A DNA stretch of 64,000 nucleotides from B10-G9 sp963712165 (GCA_963712165.1 CAVQGY010000001.1:248001-312000); one strand, 5' to 3'. Counted from the first letter of the stretch, positions 17,406-26,791 are shown. Numbers and translations are program-made. The notes: a model not told the origin generated them from the sequence alone.

Positions 17406-19099
17406 TCGGAAGATTCTAAATCTACGATACGAAACTGATATTCTTTTACTCCACGAAATTCATTTTCAGTGAAATGGCCTGCAAGATTGAACTTATCTGG
17501 CAGGGAACCCATTGAATCGCCGAGCCCAAAGGCGATGGCAGCCATTTCACTTGTGCCGTCACTAATCATTAACTTGAGATGTTCGTTATATTTTCCAACT
17601 CTGTTCTTTTGTTGAGCGAACACGTCGCGAACAACAAGAAGGGGCGTGGGATTACCTTCGCCTGTGGGTTCTAATTTATTAAGTTCCCTGTAAAATGAAT
17701 CATCGCATTCCGAGAGAGAAACCACGGCATCAATAGCAAGTGATGGCTGCAGATCGAGGTCAGCCAATTCTTGTTCGGCGAGATCTAAAAACCTTTGACG
17801 GAATTTGGGTATGTTCTTGTTCTCGATAGTAAAGCCCGCTGCCAATTTGTGGCCTCCATACTGTTTGAAGAGCTCCCTGGTTTTGCTGAGTGCAGATATA
17901 AGGTCAAATTCTGGAATGCTCCGGCAGGAAGCTTTGGTGAATTCTTGGCCGACAGAGCCAACAACAGCTGGTAAATAGTATTTATGGGTCAGCGATCCAG
18001 CTGCAATTCCAGCGACGCCAAGGTAATTATCAGGTTCGAGAGAGATCAAAATAAAAGGCAACCTGTCTTTGTCGGCAAAAACGGATTCCAGTTGATCCTG
18101 CAATTGCTGGCTTAGTGCCTTTCGGCGATTGTTATGGTTTTCAAGTATTTGAGCAAATTCCCCGCACCGAGAAGGTTCTGTTGAAAGGAGTAATTCAAGA
18201 GGAGCGAGATGATTTTCCGTATCTGCGAGCCGCCCGGAGGAATTGATTCTGGGGGAAATTTGATAACTGATATCAGACGACGTGATCTGATTGCCATCAA
18301 GTCCAGCTGCTCCTATCAGGGAATGCAAGGACTGCGTTGGATTTTGGTTAATCTTGAGCAAACCCCTTTTTACCAGACTTCTATTTTCACCTAGCAGTGG
18401 AACTATGTCAGCGACCGTTCCCAGGGCCACGAGATCCAGGTAATCCGAGGGATGGATTTCTGAGAAGTAATCTGCCAGGCGGCAGACCAATTTATACGCT
18501 ACGCCGACCCCGGCAAGAGATTTGTTAGGATAAGGATCATCTGGAAGCTTCGGATTGATAATGGCATCGGCATCAGGTAGAACTTCAGGTGGATGGTGGT
18601 GATCGGTAATGATGACTGACATTCCAAGAGATTTCGCATAGGCAATCTCGTCTACAGAGCGGATACCATTATCAACAGTGATCAGCAACTCCGTACCTTG
18701 TTTGTGGAGCAGGTCTATTGCTCTTGTATTCAAGCCATAACCATCACTGATGCGATTGGGAATAAAGGGGATCACCTGAGTAAAAATCTTGCGCAGTGCT
18801 AGTGTGAGCAGAGCAGTAGAAGTGATTCCGTCTGTATCGTAATCACCATAAACGGCGACTTTATGGTACTTGGCATGAGATGTTTTTATCAAATCGCAGG
18901 CCTTATCAAGATGCCTGAGTTCAGTGCCCTCTGGATGGGATGGGTCCTTGGGTACCAAGATGGAAAGGGCATCGTCCATGGTCAAACATCCCCGTCGATA
19001 AAGTATAGATCGGAAGGGGACAGAAAAAGCATCTAAATTTTCATTCACTGGCAAAGGGACGGGATCTGGGTATATCCAGCGATAGATATTATGGGTCAT
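17402..19099 (-). CDS. recJ: Single-stranded-DNA exonuclease RecJ (standard length)
   Basis: The protein is 565 residues when started at MTHNIYRW, which has GAGGGG about nine bases upstream; the ATG six codons earlier overlaps that site. Motif I is YGDYDTDGITST, motif III is the DHH triad (ITDHHHPP), then YGLNTRAIDLL, and the C-terminal DHHA1 motif is GGHKLAAGFT. The OB-fold tail ends in QFRIVDLE. RecJ degrades single strands 5' to 3' in recombination and mismatch or base-excision repair. It follows the ROK kinase by 35 bases on the same strand. A longer second RecJ is encoded at 26788. Confidence 0.93.
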   Translation of the reverse strand: MTHNIYRWIYPDPVPLPVNENLDAFSVPFRSILYRRGCLTMDDALSILVPKDPSHPEGTELRHLDKACDLIKTSHAKYHKVAVYGDYDTDGITSTALLTLALRKIFTQVIPFIPNRISDGYGLNTRAIDLLHKQGTELLITVDNGIRSVDEIAYAKSLGMSVIITDHHHPPEVLPDADAIINPKLPDDPYPNKSLAGVGVAYKLVCRLADYFSEIHPSDYLDLVALGTVADIVPLLGENRSLVKRGLLKINQNPTQSLHSLIGAAGLDGNQITSSDISYQISPRINSSGRLADTENHLAPLELLLSTEPSRCGEFAQILENHNNRRKALSQQLQDQLESVFADKDRLPFILISLEPDNYLGVAGIAAGSLTHKYYLPAVVGSVGQEFTKASCRSIPEFDLISALSKTRELFKQYGGHKLAAGFTIENKNIPKFRQRFLDLAEQELADLDLQPSLAIDAVVSLSECDDSFYRELNKLEPTGEGNPTPLLVVRDVFAQQKNRVGKYNEHLKLMISDGTSEMAAIAFGLGDSMGSLPDKFNLAGHFTENEFRGVKEYQFRIVDLESSD

Positions 19100-19134
19100 A
19101 TATAAATTCCCCCTCATGAATCAGGTAGATCTAT

Positions 19135-20082
19135 TCAATCTTTTATTTCAGGGGCGATCTCTCTTGAAAGGACAAGGGCGCCCATTAGCCCGCTGTCATC
19201 GCCCAATGCGGCAGGCAGGATTTTTAGATCATCAAGATATACATCAGAGATTACTGATTCTTCAACTGATTTCCTGATAGGATCAAATAGAATATTTCCG
19301 GCCCGAGAAACTCCTCCGCCGATGATGATGGTCTTAATGTTGAAGATATGCAGGAAATCTGCAATAGCTATTCCAATATACTTTCCGGCGCGTTCATAAG
19401 CAGCAATTGCTAATTCATTTCCGTGTTCAGCGGCATCGGAAACCAACTTAGCGTCTAGTTCACCTTCAGGAAAATGCTGCCTTAAGGTTTCGTCTTCGAG
19501 CTTGGATTTTACCCACCGAACAATAGATGGACCAGATGCCAAAGCTTCAAGATGCCCGGTTTGGCCACAAGAACAAACAGGTCCCTGATGGAGAACTGTT
19601 GTGTGTCCCAGTTCGGCGGAAAAACCCGCAGAGCCCATATAAAGCTGGTCATTCAAAATAATACCTCCGCCAATGCCAGTGCTGATGGTAAGGTAGAGGA
19701 AATCACTGCATCCTTTTCCTGCGCCAAAAAACCACTCGCCATAAGCCGCAAGGGACGCGTCGTTATTAAGGGATACGGGGACGCCGAATTTTGTATTGAG
19801 GTATTCCTGAAGGGGAAAATAACTCCACTCAGGGATGTTGGGAGGAGCAACGATGATGCCATTAATGGGATCCATGGGACCAGGACATGCAACTGCAATA
19901 GACAGGACTTTATAGTCGTTAGACCAAACGGATTCAATCAGATTGGATAGACGGTCTTCAATGGGCATGCCCTCTGAACGGGTAGCGATCTGGTTGTAGA
20001 TAATAGGTTCCGGGCTGTTTAACGTGTATGAAGCTGCCCGCATCCTGGAAGCGCCAATATCTATAGCTATTGTGGAGGTCAT
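19135..20082 (-). CDS. ROK-family sugar kinase (glucokinase-like)
   Basis: This 315-residue kinase has the N-terminal phosphate motif AIDIGASRMRAASY, the sugar site LNNDASLAAYGEWFFGAG, and the glycine motif STGIGGGIILN. Its zinc motif is CSCGQTGHLEAL. The common form of that motif is CxCGxxGCxE, so one Cys is His here. ROK members phosphorylate glucose, N-acetylglucosamine or mannose. I place the start at 20082: the upstream extension has no homology and a TATACT box sits seven bases before this ATG, which predicts a leaderless mRNA. It is divergent from yvcK, consistent with a carbohydrate-metabolism block. Confidence 0.88.
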   Translation of the reverse strand: MTSTIAIDIGASRMRAASYTLNSPEPIIYNQIATRSEGMPIEDRLSNLIESVWSNDYKVLSIAVACPGPMDPINGIIVAPPNIPEWSYFPLQEYLNTKFGVPVSLNNDASLAAYGEWFFGAGKGCSDFLYLTISTGIGGGIILNDQLYMGSAGFSAELGHTTVLHQGPVCSCGQTGHLEALASGPSIVRWVKSKLEDETLRQHFPEGELDAKLVSDAAEHGNELAIAAYERAGKYIGIAIADFLHIFNIKTIIIGGGVSRAGNILFDPIRKSVEESVISDVYLDDLKILPAALGDDSGLMGALVLSREIAPEIKD

Positions 20083-20089
20083 AATGGAC

Positions 20090-20095
20090 AGTATA
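20090..20095 (-). promoter_or_regulatory. -10 box (TATACT), probable leaderless ROK kinase mRNA
   Basis: TATACT on the minus strand ends seven bases before the ATG at 20082. No ribosome-binding sequence is present between them. No convincing -35 was found. Confidence 0.55.
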
Positions 20096-20175
20096 GCATA
20101 GTTCAATCCAATGACTATACCAAACCCAATCCCGTGCGCTGATATACTATAGTTATTAATATTGTGTGGGTCAGG

Positions 20176-20204
20176 TTGACGGAATAAGCCTTGCTTGCTA
20201 TTAT
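20176..20204 (+). promoter_or_regulatory. Promoter of yvcK
   Basis: TTGACG (20176-20181) and TATTAT (20199-20204) are separated by exactly 17 bases. Predicted transcription start is near 20211, leaving about 20 bases before the ATG at 20231. Confidence 0.6.
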
Positions 20205-20230
20205 TCAATCGCTGAAAAAATGGTTTTGTT

Positions 20231-21544
20231 ATGATTAAAATATTCGAAAAAGTTAAAGGTTTCTTAAAATGGATGCAACCCGGCCTTGGCATTAAGAGGT
20301 GGATCTTTGCCATCCTGGTTGGCACAACGGTCATCTCGCTTGGATTAGCGTTGTTTGTAATTGACATCTACCGTAAGGCGCCTGCGACCTGGTGGTTGCC
20401 TTTGGTTACCTATGCTTCCCTCTTGTCATTGCCTCGATTGATGCGAGTTTTAGTTTTTATGTCTCTGGGAGGAGGCATCGTCATTTGGGGCATTGTTGGA
20501 TTAAACAGATCACTCCTCGGACCTTTTTTGAAACCGGGTTATCCTATCGTAGATAGACTAGGGAAATATAATCTAAAACGCCATGGTCCAAAGATTGTTG
20601 CGATTGGGGGAGGCCATGGACTCTCAACTTTGCTTAGAGGGCTAAAAACCGTATCCCATAATATCTCCGCAGTAGTCACTGTGGCTGATGATGGCGGCTC
20701 CTCCGGTAGATTGAGGGAGAGTTTAGGGATCTTGCCTCCGGGAGACGTAAGAAATTGCCTGGCAGCTCTATCGGAAAATGAAGATTTAATGGCGCAACTC
20801 TTTCAATACCGATTCACAAATGCTGAAGGGGCACTTGAGGGACATTCTTTCGGAAACCTTTTTATCAGCACTATGGCTGAAGTTACAGGTAGTTTTGAAC
20901 AGGCAATCGCAGAATCTGGCAGAGTGTTGGCAGTTTACGGAAGGGTTTTGCCAGCCTCTCTTGATAATGTGAACTTAATTGCCGATGTAATTGAAAAAGA
21001 AAGTGGCAAAACGATCACTGTGGAAGGCGAAAGTAAGATCACAGAGGCTGGTGGCATTATTCAGAGGATGCGATTGGATCCTTCCAATCCAGCCGCATAC
21101 CCCGAAGTCATTCAGGCAATTCTTTCGGCAGATATTGTCGTGATCGCTCCTGGTAGCCTTTATACCAGCATATTGCCTAACTTATTGGTCAAAGATATTT
21201 ATTCAGCCATCCGGGCGAGCCAAGGATTGAAAATATTTATCTGTAATGTTGCTACACAGAAAGGAGAAACTGAAGGCTTTTCCTGCGGTGATCATTTGCG
21301 GGTAATTGAGGAACATGTAGGGGCTAATATTTTTGATATCATAGTAGCTAATGATAGTCCTCCAAGTAAATACAATTCCAATGTTGAGGAAGTTACTGTT
21401 GAGGAGGGGTTAAAGGAAAAGTACGCGGTGTATAAAAAGGATCTCTTAGATACGAAGAATCCCTGGAGACATGACCCTGTCAAGATCGCCCAGGTTTTGA
21501 TCGATCTTTATCGCGAGAGGACCGGCCCACTGACATTTGAATGA
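20231..21544 (+). CDS. yvcK: YvcK-family gluconeogenesis/cell-shape factor with N-terminal membrane pair
   Basis: The protein is 437 residues. The first 110 carry two hydrophobic segments (about 18-38 and 70-95) that Bacillus YvcK lacks. The CofD/YvcK domain follows: IVAIGGGHGLSTLLRGL, TVADDGGSSGRLRE, LPPGDVRNCL, EGHSFGNLF and APGSLYTSI. YvcK binds UDP-sugars and is needed for growth on gluconeogenic carbon and for normal cell-wall synthesis in Bacillus; it is not a CofD transferase there. Position directly upstream of gap and pgk agrees with a role in central carbon flow. The membrane extension should tether it to the inner membrane. Confidence 0.9.
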   Translation: MIKIFEKVKGFLKWMQPGLGIKRWIFAILVGTTVISLGLALFVIDIYRKAPATWWLPLVTYASLLSLPRLMRVLVFMSLGGGIVIWGIVGLNRSLLGPFLKPGYPIVDRLGKYNLKRHGPKIVAIGGGHGLSTLLRGLKTVSHNISAVVTVADDGGSSGRLRESLGILPPGDVRNCLAALSENEDLMAQLFQYRFTNAEGALEGHSFGNLFISTMAEVTGSFEQAIAESGRVLAVYGRVLPASLDNVNLIADVIEKESGKTITVEGESKITEAGGIIQRMRLDPSNPAAYPEVIQAILSADIVVIAPGSLYTSILPNLLVKDIYSAIRASQGLKIFICNVATQKGETEGFSCGDHLRVIEEHVGANIFDIIVANDSPPSKYNSNVEEVTVEEGLKEKYAVYKKDLLDTKNPWRHDPVKIAQVLIDLYRERTGPLTFE

Positions 21545-21553
21545 TCTGGGGCA

Positions 21554-21562
21554 TGATATAAT
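21554..21562 (+). promoter_or_regulatory. Extended -10 promoter (TGATATAAT) before gap
   Basis: TGATATAAT lies 30 bases before the gap ATG and repeats the CATGATATAATG seen before the kinase at 6888. It allows gap to be transcribed separately from yvcK. Confidence 0.5.
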
Positions 21563-21592
21563 GTGAAAAAAAGCACAAAGGAAGGAATACGC

Positions 21593-22612
21593 ATGAAGAC
21601 CAAAGTAGGTATAAATGGATTTGGGAGAATAGGCAGACAGGTCCTAAAGGCAATTAAGAAATATCATCAAGAAGAGTTTGATGTTGTGGCAATTAATGAT
21701 CTTTATGATCCTGAAACAAATGCCAGATTATTTAAATATGACTCTAACTACGGTATTTATCCCGGTTCAGTCGAGGTAGAGGGTGGCAATATTGTAGTGG
21801 ATGGAGATGAGATCAAGGTATTCGCTGAGAGGGATCCAGGAAGCTTACCCTGGAAAGAATTGGGTGTCGATATTGTTATTGAGTCAACGGGTATTTTTAA
21901 GGATACGAGTAAGACGCCTGGCCCTCAGTCACATATTCAAGCTGGAGCAAAGAAAGTGATCATCTCAGCTCCTGCAAAAGGGGAGGATCTCACCATCGTT
22001 CTGGGCGTTAATGATGAGTTATATGATCCAGCAAAACATCATATCGTTTCAAACGCTTCCTGCACCACCAACTGTCTCGCTCCTCCTGTGAAGGTCCTTC
22101 ATGAGCAATTTGGGATCACTAGAGGGATGATGACAACCATTCACTCCTATACCACAACGCAGCGGATTCTCGATCTTGCTCACGATAATCCTCGTAGGGC
22201 TCGGGCAGCTGCGCTGAATATCATACCAACCACTACGGGCGCTGCAACCGCATTAGAGAAAGTCATACCTGAGATGAAAGGGAAATTCGATGGATTCTCT
22301 TTGAGGGTTCCGACTCCTACCGTATCCATCGTAGATATGGTAGTGGAGTTACAAAAGGACGTCACGATTGAAGAGGTCAATCATGCCCTGAAATTAGCTG
22401 CAGAGGGTGAGTTGCGGGGCATAATGGGATACACGGAAGAATTGCTTGTTTCCATGGATTATAAGGGAAATCCGTTATCTTCGATCATTGATGCAGATCT
22501 AACCAATGTGATCGATGGAAATTTAGTCAAAGTAGTGTCCTGGTACGATAATGAGTGGGGTTATTCCTGCAGGACAGTCGACATGGCTTTATTGCTCGGA
22601 AAAAGTCTTTAA
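21593..22612 (+). CDS. gap: Glyceraldehyde-3-phosphate dehydrogenase
   Basis: This 339-residue enzyme oxidises glyceraldehyde-3-phosphate to 1,3-bisphosphoglycerate in glycolysis, and works in reverse in gluconeogenesis. It has the Rossmann start VGINGFGRIGR, the catalytic Cys in SNASCTTNCLAP, and WYDNEWGYSCR at the C-terminus. The ATG at 21593, with AAGGAAGG seven bases upstream, is preferred to the GTG at 21563. The stretch DLYDPETNARLFKYDSNYG holds Asp at the position that favours NAD. The gene lies between yvcK and pgk, with a terminator hairpin after it. Confidence 0.97.
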   Translation: MKTKVGINGFGRIGRQVLKAIKKYHQEEFDVVAINDLYDPETNARLFKYDSNYGIYPGSVEVEGGNIVVDGDEIKVFAERDPGSLPWKELGVDIVIESTGIFKDTSKTPGPQSHIQAGAKKVIISAPAKGEDLTIVLGVNDELYDPAKHHIVSNASCTTNCLAPPVKVLHEQFGITRGMMTTIHSYTTTQRILDLAHDNPRRARAAALNIIPTTTGAATALEKVIPEMKGKFDGFSLRVPTPTVSIVDMVVELQKDVTIEEVNHALKLAAEGELRGIMGYTEELLVSMDYKGNPLSSIIDADLTNVIDGNLVKVVSWYDNEWGYSCRTVDMALLLGKSL

Positions 22613-22626
22613 CTTGAATTCTAAAG

Positions 22627-22663
22627 GAGCGCCCCTGGAGAACCTGGGGGCGCTCTTTTTTTT
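22627..22663 (+). terminator. Rho-independent terminator between gap and pgk
   Basis: GAGCGCCCC (22627-22635) pairs with GGGGCGCTC (22647-22655) and is followed by eight T. pgk starts only 16 bases later with no clear promoter between, so pgk expression probably depends on read-through or processing. Confidence 0.85.
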
Positions 22664-22678
22664 CTGGAGAGAATTAGA

Positions 22679-23854
22679 ATGTTCAATAAAATGACACTGA
22701 AGGATATTGATGTAAGCGGAAAGAAAGTTATTGTGCGAGAGGATTTTAATGTACCGATCAAAGATGGTCTCGTGATTGATGATACCAGGATCATAGCCGC
22801 CCTTCCTACGATCAATTATCTTCTGGATCAAGGCGCTGCCGTCATCATTTTATCTCATCTTGGGAGACCTAAAGGTCAACGGGTTGATGATTTTTCTCTT
22901 CAGCCTGTCGCGGAATACTTAGGATCCTTATTAAAGTCTAGGGTTAGTTTTATATCCGATTGCATCGGTGCGGAAGTAATGGCTGAGGTGAAATCTTTGC
23001 AAGAGGGAGAAGTCTTAGTTCTAGAAAATACAAGATTCCATAAAGAGGAAGAGGAAAACGACCCTGATTTCAGCTTAGAGCTGGCCGGGCTTGCTGATAT
23101 TTTTGTTAGTGATGCATTTGGCACAGCTCACCGAGCTCACGCTTCTAATGTAGGAATTGCGGAATATCTGCCCACTGTAGCTGGTTTTTTAATCGAAAAG
23201 GAGATCGAATATTTGGGGAATGCGATTGAAAATCCCGAGAGACCTTTTGTTGCAATACTTGGCGGTGCAAAAGTAAGTGGCAAGATTGGCGTCATTGATA
23301 ATCTGATTGATAAAGTAGATCAAATTTTAATTGGCGGGGGCATGGCAAACACGTTCTTTGCTGCCCAGGGAATAAAAATGGGGAAGTCCTTAGTTGAGCT
23401 TGATTCATTGACTACGGCCAGCGCGCTGATGAAGAAAGCCGGGGATAAACTGATCCTGCCAGTGGACATGGTAATAGCAGACAAGTTTGCGGAAGAAGCG
23501 AATCGTATCATTCAACCTGTTGGCAATATCCCTGAAGAGTGGATGGTCATGGATATCGGCCCGGAGACTTTAAAACTATTCGATTCGTTTATCACAAATA
23601 GCGCCACTATAGTTTGGAATGGCCCCATGGGAGTTTTTGAATTCCCTGCCTTTGCTGACGGCACGTTTGGATTGGCTAAATTGATCTCAGAGAGCAATGC
23701 CTTATCTATCGTCGGTGGCGGAGATTCTGCAGCAGCTATCAATCAAGCTGGCTTAGAGGATAAGATCTCACATATTTCAACTGGAGGAGGGGCCTCACTT
23801 CAGATGCTGGAGGGAACTCCTTTGCCGGGTTTGGAAGCGATCCAGAACAAATAG
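22679..23854 (+). CDS. pgk: Phosphoglycerate kinase
   Basis: This 391-residue enzyme makes ATP from 1,3-bisphosphoglycerate. Family motifs are VIVREDFNVPI (substrate Arg/Asp/Asn), SHLGRPKG, ENTRFHKEEE, AILGGAKVSGKI, the nucleotide site WNGPMGVFE and VGGGDSAAAI. The length fits bacterial Pgk. GGAGAG seven bases before the ATG supports the start. It sits 66 bases after gap with a strong terminator hairpin in the gap, so it is likely made at a lower level than gap. A MaoC-like gene follows by 37 bases. Confidence 0.97.
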   Translation: MFNKMTLKDIDVSGKKVIVREDFNVPIKDGLVIDDTRIIAALPTINYLLDQGAAVIILSHLGRPKGQRVDDFSLQPVAEYLGSLLKSRVSFISDCIGAEVMAEVKSLQEGEVLVLENTRFHKEEEENDPDFSLELAGLADIFVSDAFGTAHRAHASNVGIAEYLPTVAGFLIEKEIEYLGNAIENPERPFVAILGGAKVSGKIGVIDNLIDKVDQILIGGGMANTFFAAQGIKMGKSLVELDSLTTASALMKKAGDKLILPVDMVIADKFAEEANRIIQPVGNIPEEWMVMDIGPETLKLFDSFITNSATIVWNGPMGVFEFPAFADGTFGLAKLISESNALSIVGGGDSAAAINQAGLEDKISHISTGGGASLQMLEGTPLPGLEAIQNK

Positions 23855-23891
23855 CGAATAAAAAGAGAACTCAAATCCATTTTGGAGATTA

Positions 23892-24344
23892 ATGAATAGA
23901 GAGGACCAGAGTTTATTCTACGAAGAGTTTTTAGTGGGGGATAAATTCTTCAGCGGGCAAAGGATGATTCTTGAAAAGGATATACACTCTTTTACTGAAC
24001 TTTCTGGCGATCGAAATCCAATCCATATTGATGAAGAGTTCGCGAGCAAAAGTTTGTACGGTGAAAGAATAGCTCATGGTTTACTGGTTTTGTCATTGAC
24101 CAGCGGATTGGCATATGAACTTGGGTTTGCTGAGAGGTCGACTGCTGCATTCAGAGCCCTTGAATGGAAATTCAAAAGACCGACCAAAATCGGAGATACG
24201 ATCAGTGCTGTGTTCGAGGTAATCGAAAAGCGGGAAATCTCACTTGAAGGATTAGGTTTGGTCATCTTTCAGGTTGTAGTATTGAACCAGGACGATAGGA
24301 TTGTTCAGATGGGAAAGTGGTCTCTGATCATAAAGAAGAAATGA
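23892..24344 (+). CDS. MaoC-like hot-dog dehydratase
   Basis: This 150-residue protein has a single hot-dog fold. The hydratase-2 motif is complete: FTELSGDRNPIHIDEEFA contains the catalytic Asp and His, followed by GERIAHGLL. Related enzymes hydrate (R)-specific enoyl-CoA or act on other acyl-CoAs. GGAG four bases before the ATG supports the start. It is the last gene of the yvcK-gap-pgk run and ends at a hairpin terminator. A link to glycolysis is not obvious; linkage may be only transcriptional. Confidence 0.85.
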   Translation: MNREDQSLFYEEFLVGDKFFSGQRMILEKDIHSFTELSGDRNPIHIDEEFASKSLYGERIAHGLLVLSLTSGLAYELGFAERSTAAFRALEWKFKRPTKIGDTISAVFEVIEKREISLEGLGLVIFQVVVLNQDDRIVQMGKWSLIIKKK

Positions 24345-24369
24345 TCGGGAAATTCGATTAGATGGAGGT

Positions 24370-24400
24370 AGCAAAGCAGAATTCATCGCTTTGCTTTTTT
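24370..24400 (+). terminator. Rho-independent terminator after maoC-like gene
   Basis: AGCAAAGC (24370-24377) pairs with GCTTTGCT (24388-24395) followed by T residues. The 3' half lies inside the last codons of the convergent YprB-like gene, whose Lys-rich tail is encoded by the same bases. Confidence 0.75.
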
Positions 24401-25606
24401 CTTTAACCTGTCTAAGCGATGGGATAGTATTTGATCGAAGAGAGCTTGTTTGTCTTGGGGGAGATCATGTACCACTTCTTGAGCAGACAAGGTCCAATGG
24501 ATTGCACATTCATAATCAGACAGGTTGTGTTCTGCGTACTTGGCAAGCTCGATAAAGGAATCTATAGAGCCAGTCACAGCACATTCTTCCCAGAGTGGCG
24601 CAGCCAGTTCGAGATTTCCTGAACGTTTGTGAGCTGCTGCAAGAGCAATTTTCCCCTCAGTTGTTAGAACGTCTGGCAAATCAGGGTTGGCTAGGGCTTT
24701 CTTAAGCACTTTGATTGCATTTTCAATCTGGCCGAGAGCAAGGAAATATTTTCCTACTGAAACTAGATCGCGCTCTTTGAGATACTTTTTATTAAGCGGG
24801 AATGAGAGTCTTTCAGAGATATATTCGAGCAAGGCCGCCAGGGATATCACATCGATTTCATTATGGTAGAAGACGCTTTCAAGAGGTGCTGGATCACCAG
24901 ACCGGATATATTCAAAAAAATATTCTGATACTTGCCAGCCTGGTATATCAAGACTATCCCTTTGCAGATCGAGCAGATAATGCTCAAGGTCTCCTAGGCT
25001 GCAGCCAGGGAGGTGAGATTTCCATAACCGACGGGCTATGTGCAGTAAGTCCAGATGGTAGATGCCCTCAAAAGGGTCTGGCCATCCGTGAATCCTGTAG
25101 CGAGTTTTGATTCTGGGAAGATCAAAGGATTTTCCATTATAGGAGATGATGACTTTAGAAGAAGAAACAAAATTCTCCAGTGCTGAAAGTTGAGATGGCT
25201 CACTAGCCGGTTCCTGTAAAAAGAATTGAGCGAATTCCAGTGTATCAGTGCTGTATTTTGCGGCTCCAATTAAAAAGACATAGGTCCCAACACCACCTGA
25301 TAATCCAGTTGTTTCAGTATCGATAAATAAATAATCTTCGGGCGGTACACCCGCTATCCCAGAAAGGTAGTCAAGAGTTTCGAAAAAACTGATGTCTGGC
25401 AGACCTCCGATCTTCCTTTTGCCATGTTTGGATCCAAGCGGAATGCTCTTGCGAACAACAAAACAATCTCCGTTTTTTGTGGATTCCCAAGTGCCGGAAA
25501 GAACGTCGACCAAGGAGTTTGGCGGAACGGGTTTTGAAGGTATTTGGATCTGGCTTGTGCCCACCTGGACTCCAAGCTTCTTCAATTGATCTGTCAGGGA
25601 AGTCAT
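24383..25606 (-). CDS. YprB-like RNase H-fold exonuclease with C-terminal TPR-like repeats
   Basis: The protein is 407 residues. Residues about 95-260 form a DEDD-type 3'-5' exonuclease domain: FIDTETTGLSGG supplies the first Asp and Glu, ISYNGKSFDLPRIKTR the second acidic site, and HNEIDVISLAALLEY the third with a preceding His. Residues 270-400 are helical pairs (YFLALGQIENAIKVLKKAL; IALAAAHKRSGNLELA) resembling tetratricopeptide repeats. Substrate unknown; nucleic acid is expected. It lies 33 bases after the PatB-like gene in the run headed by the second recJ. Confidence 0.85.
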   Translation of the reverse strand: MTSLTDQLKKLGVQVGTSQIQIPSKPVPPNSLVDVLSGTWESTKNGDCFVVRKSIPLGSKHGKRKIGGLPDISFFETLDYLSGIAGVPPEDYLFIDTETTGLSGGVGTYVFLIGAAKYSTDTLEFAQFFLQEPASEPSQLSALENFVSSSKVIISYNGKSFDLPRIKTRYRIHGWPDPFEGIYHLDLLHIARRLWKSHLPGCSLGDLEHYLLDLQRDSLDIPGWQVSEYFFEYIRSGDPAPLESVFYHNEIDVISLAALLEYISERLSFPLNKKYLKERDLVSVGKYFLALGQIENAIKVLKKALANPDLPDVLTTEGKIALAAAHKRSGNLELAAPLWEECAVTGSIDSFIELAKYAEHNLSDYECAIHWTLSAQEVVHDLPQDKQALFDQILSHRLDRLKKKAKR

Positions 25607-25639
25607 GAAAAGATTTTACTATATCCGCTGAATTGAAAC

Positions 25640-26791
25640 TCAGGAGGAGATCAGGGTGGATTTTATTCGGTCGAGTGCGGCCGATAAAGTCGTTATTGGG
25701 CATCCAAAATTGATCCGAGCATATTTGGAATAATCATTACCAAACCAGTCACCAGAATTTAATGCTATTTTCCCTTGACCAAGGAGAAACTCAGCAGGCG
25801 AATCAATTGTGGTCATTGAAAAATCCAGCCAGCCCAGGTATGTTCCTTCGGGTAGGGCCATTTTTACTCCAGGCAACTCGTTATTCACAAACTCAAAAAG
25901 TAGGCGGCGGTTTTCTTCGAGGTAAGAAATTAAATCTTTTAGCCATTGGTCACAAGAGGTATAGGCTGCTATGAGCGCTGCTTCACCGAAGATATTGACA
26001 GTTCCGGCGAATCCGCTGGTTTGCCTGATGAACGCTTCTCTGAGATGCTGATTTTTGATAATCACAACAGACGCTTTAAGTCCAGCCAGGTTAAAAGTTT
26101 TACTGGGGGAGAGGAGGGTGATCGTTGATTGGGATACCTCTTCCGAAAGCGAAGCAATAGGGATATGGCGGTTTGGAGAGTAAACGATATCGCTGTGGAT
26201 TTCATCCGAGCAAATGATGACATTATTTTCGAGGCAGGCCTCTGCCATTAGAGTTAATTCGCCCCGTGTAAAAACCCTGCCGGTCGGATTATGCGGATTG
26301 CAGAGCATAAATATTCTCGTGGTTGGCAAGATCTTAGCATTAAAATCTGACAGGTTGAGTGTGTAATTGCCATTCTTGTCAGCTTTGAGTGAGTGATTAC
26401 TGCAGGATAAGAGCGCATTGGGTGCCAGGTCGAAGAATGGATGGTAGGCAGGCGTTTGAATGAGGACAGAATCGCCTGGGTTCGTACAGGCACGAGCAGA
26501 GATGTTAAATGCTGGAACGACGCCTGGATAGAGGAGAACCTCCTCGGGTGAAACGACCCAATTATGGCGGCGTTCCAGCCAGTCACAGATCACCTTTTTT
26601 GTGGAATCTTGAGGGTAGGAATAACCGAATAAACCATGATCCAATCGGTCCTGGATAGAATCAAGGACTGGCTGGGGAGATTTAAAATCCGTGTCAGCCA
26701 CCCAAAGTGGCAATACATCCACGTCAAAATAGTTCCATTTTACGGAGTCGGAATTTCGCCGATCAATAGGTGTATTAAAATCATATGTCAT
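25640..26791 (-). CDS. PatB/MalY-type pyridoxal-phosphate C-S lyase
   Basis: This 383-residue fold-type I PLP enzyme begins like PatB and MalY: DRRNSDSVKWNYFD and LPLWVADTDFKSP. It has CNPHNPTGRVFTRGEL, the Asp in ICSDEIHSDIVY that contacts the pyridine N, and the Schiff-base Lys in SPSKTFNLAGLKAS. PatB relatives cleave cystathionine or cysteine conjugates to release a thiol, ammonia and pyruvate. It overlaps the stop of the second recJ as ATGA, so translation is coupled. The combination with DNA-repair genes is probably transcriptional rather than functional. Confidence 0.88.
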   Translation of the reverse strand: MTYDFNTPIDRRNSDSVKWNYFDVDVLPLWVADTDFKSPQPVLDSIQDRLDHGLFGYSYPQDSTKKVICDWLERRHNWVVSPEEVLLYPGVVPAFNISARACTNPGDSVLIQTPAYHPFFDLAPNALLSCSNHSLKADKNGNYTLNLSDFNAKILPTTRIFMLCNPHNPTGRVFTRGELTLMAEACLENNVIICSDEIHSDIVYSPNRHIPIASLSEEVSQSTITLLSPSKTFNLAGLKASVVIIKNQHLREAFIRQTSGFAGTVNIFGEAALIAAYTSCDQWLKDLISYLEENRRLLFEFVNNELPGVKMALPEGTYLGWLDFSMTTIDSPAEFLLGQGKIALNSGDWFGNDYSKYARINFGCPITTLSAALDRIKSTLISS

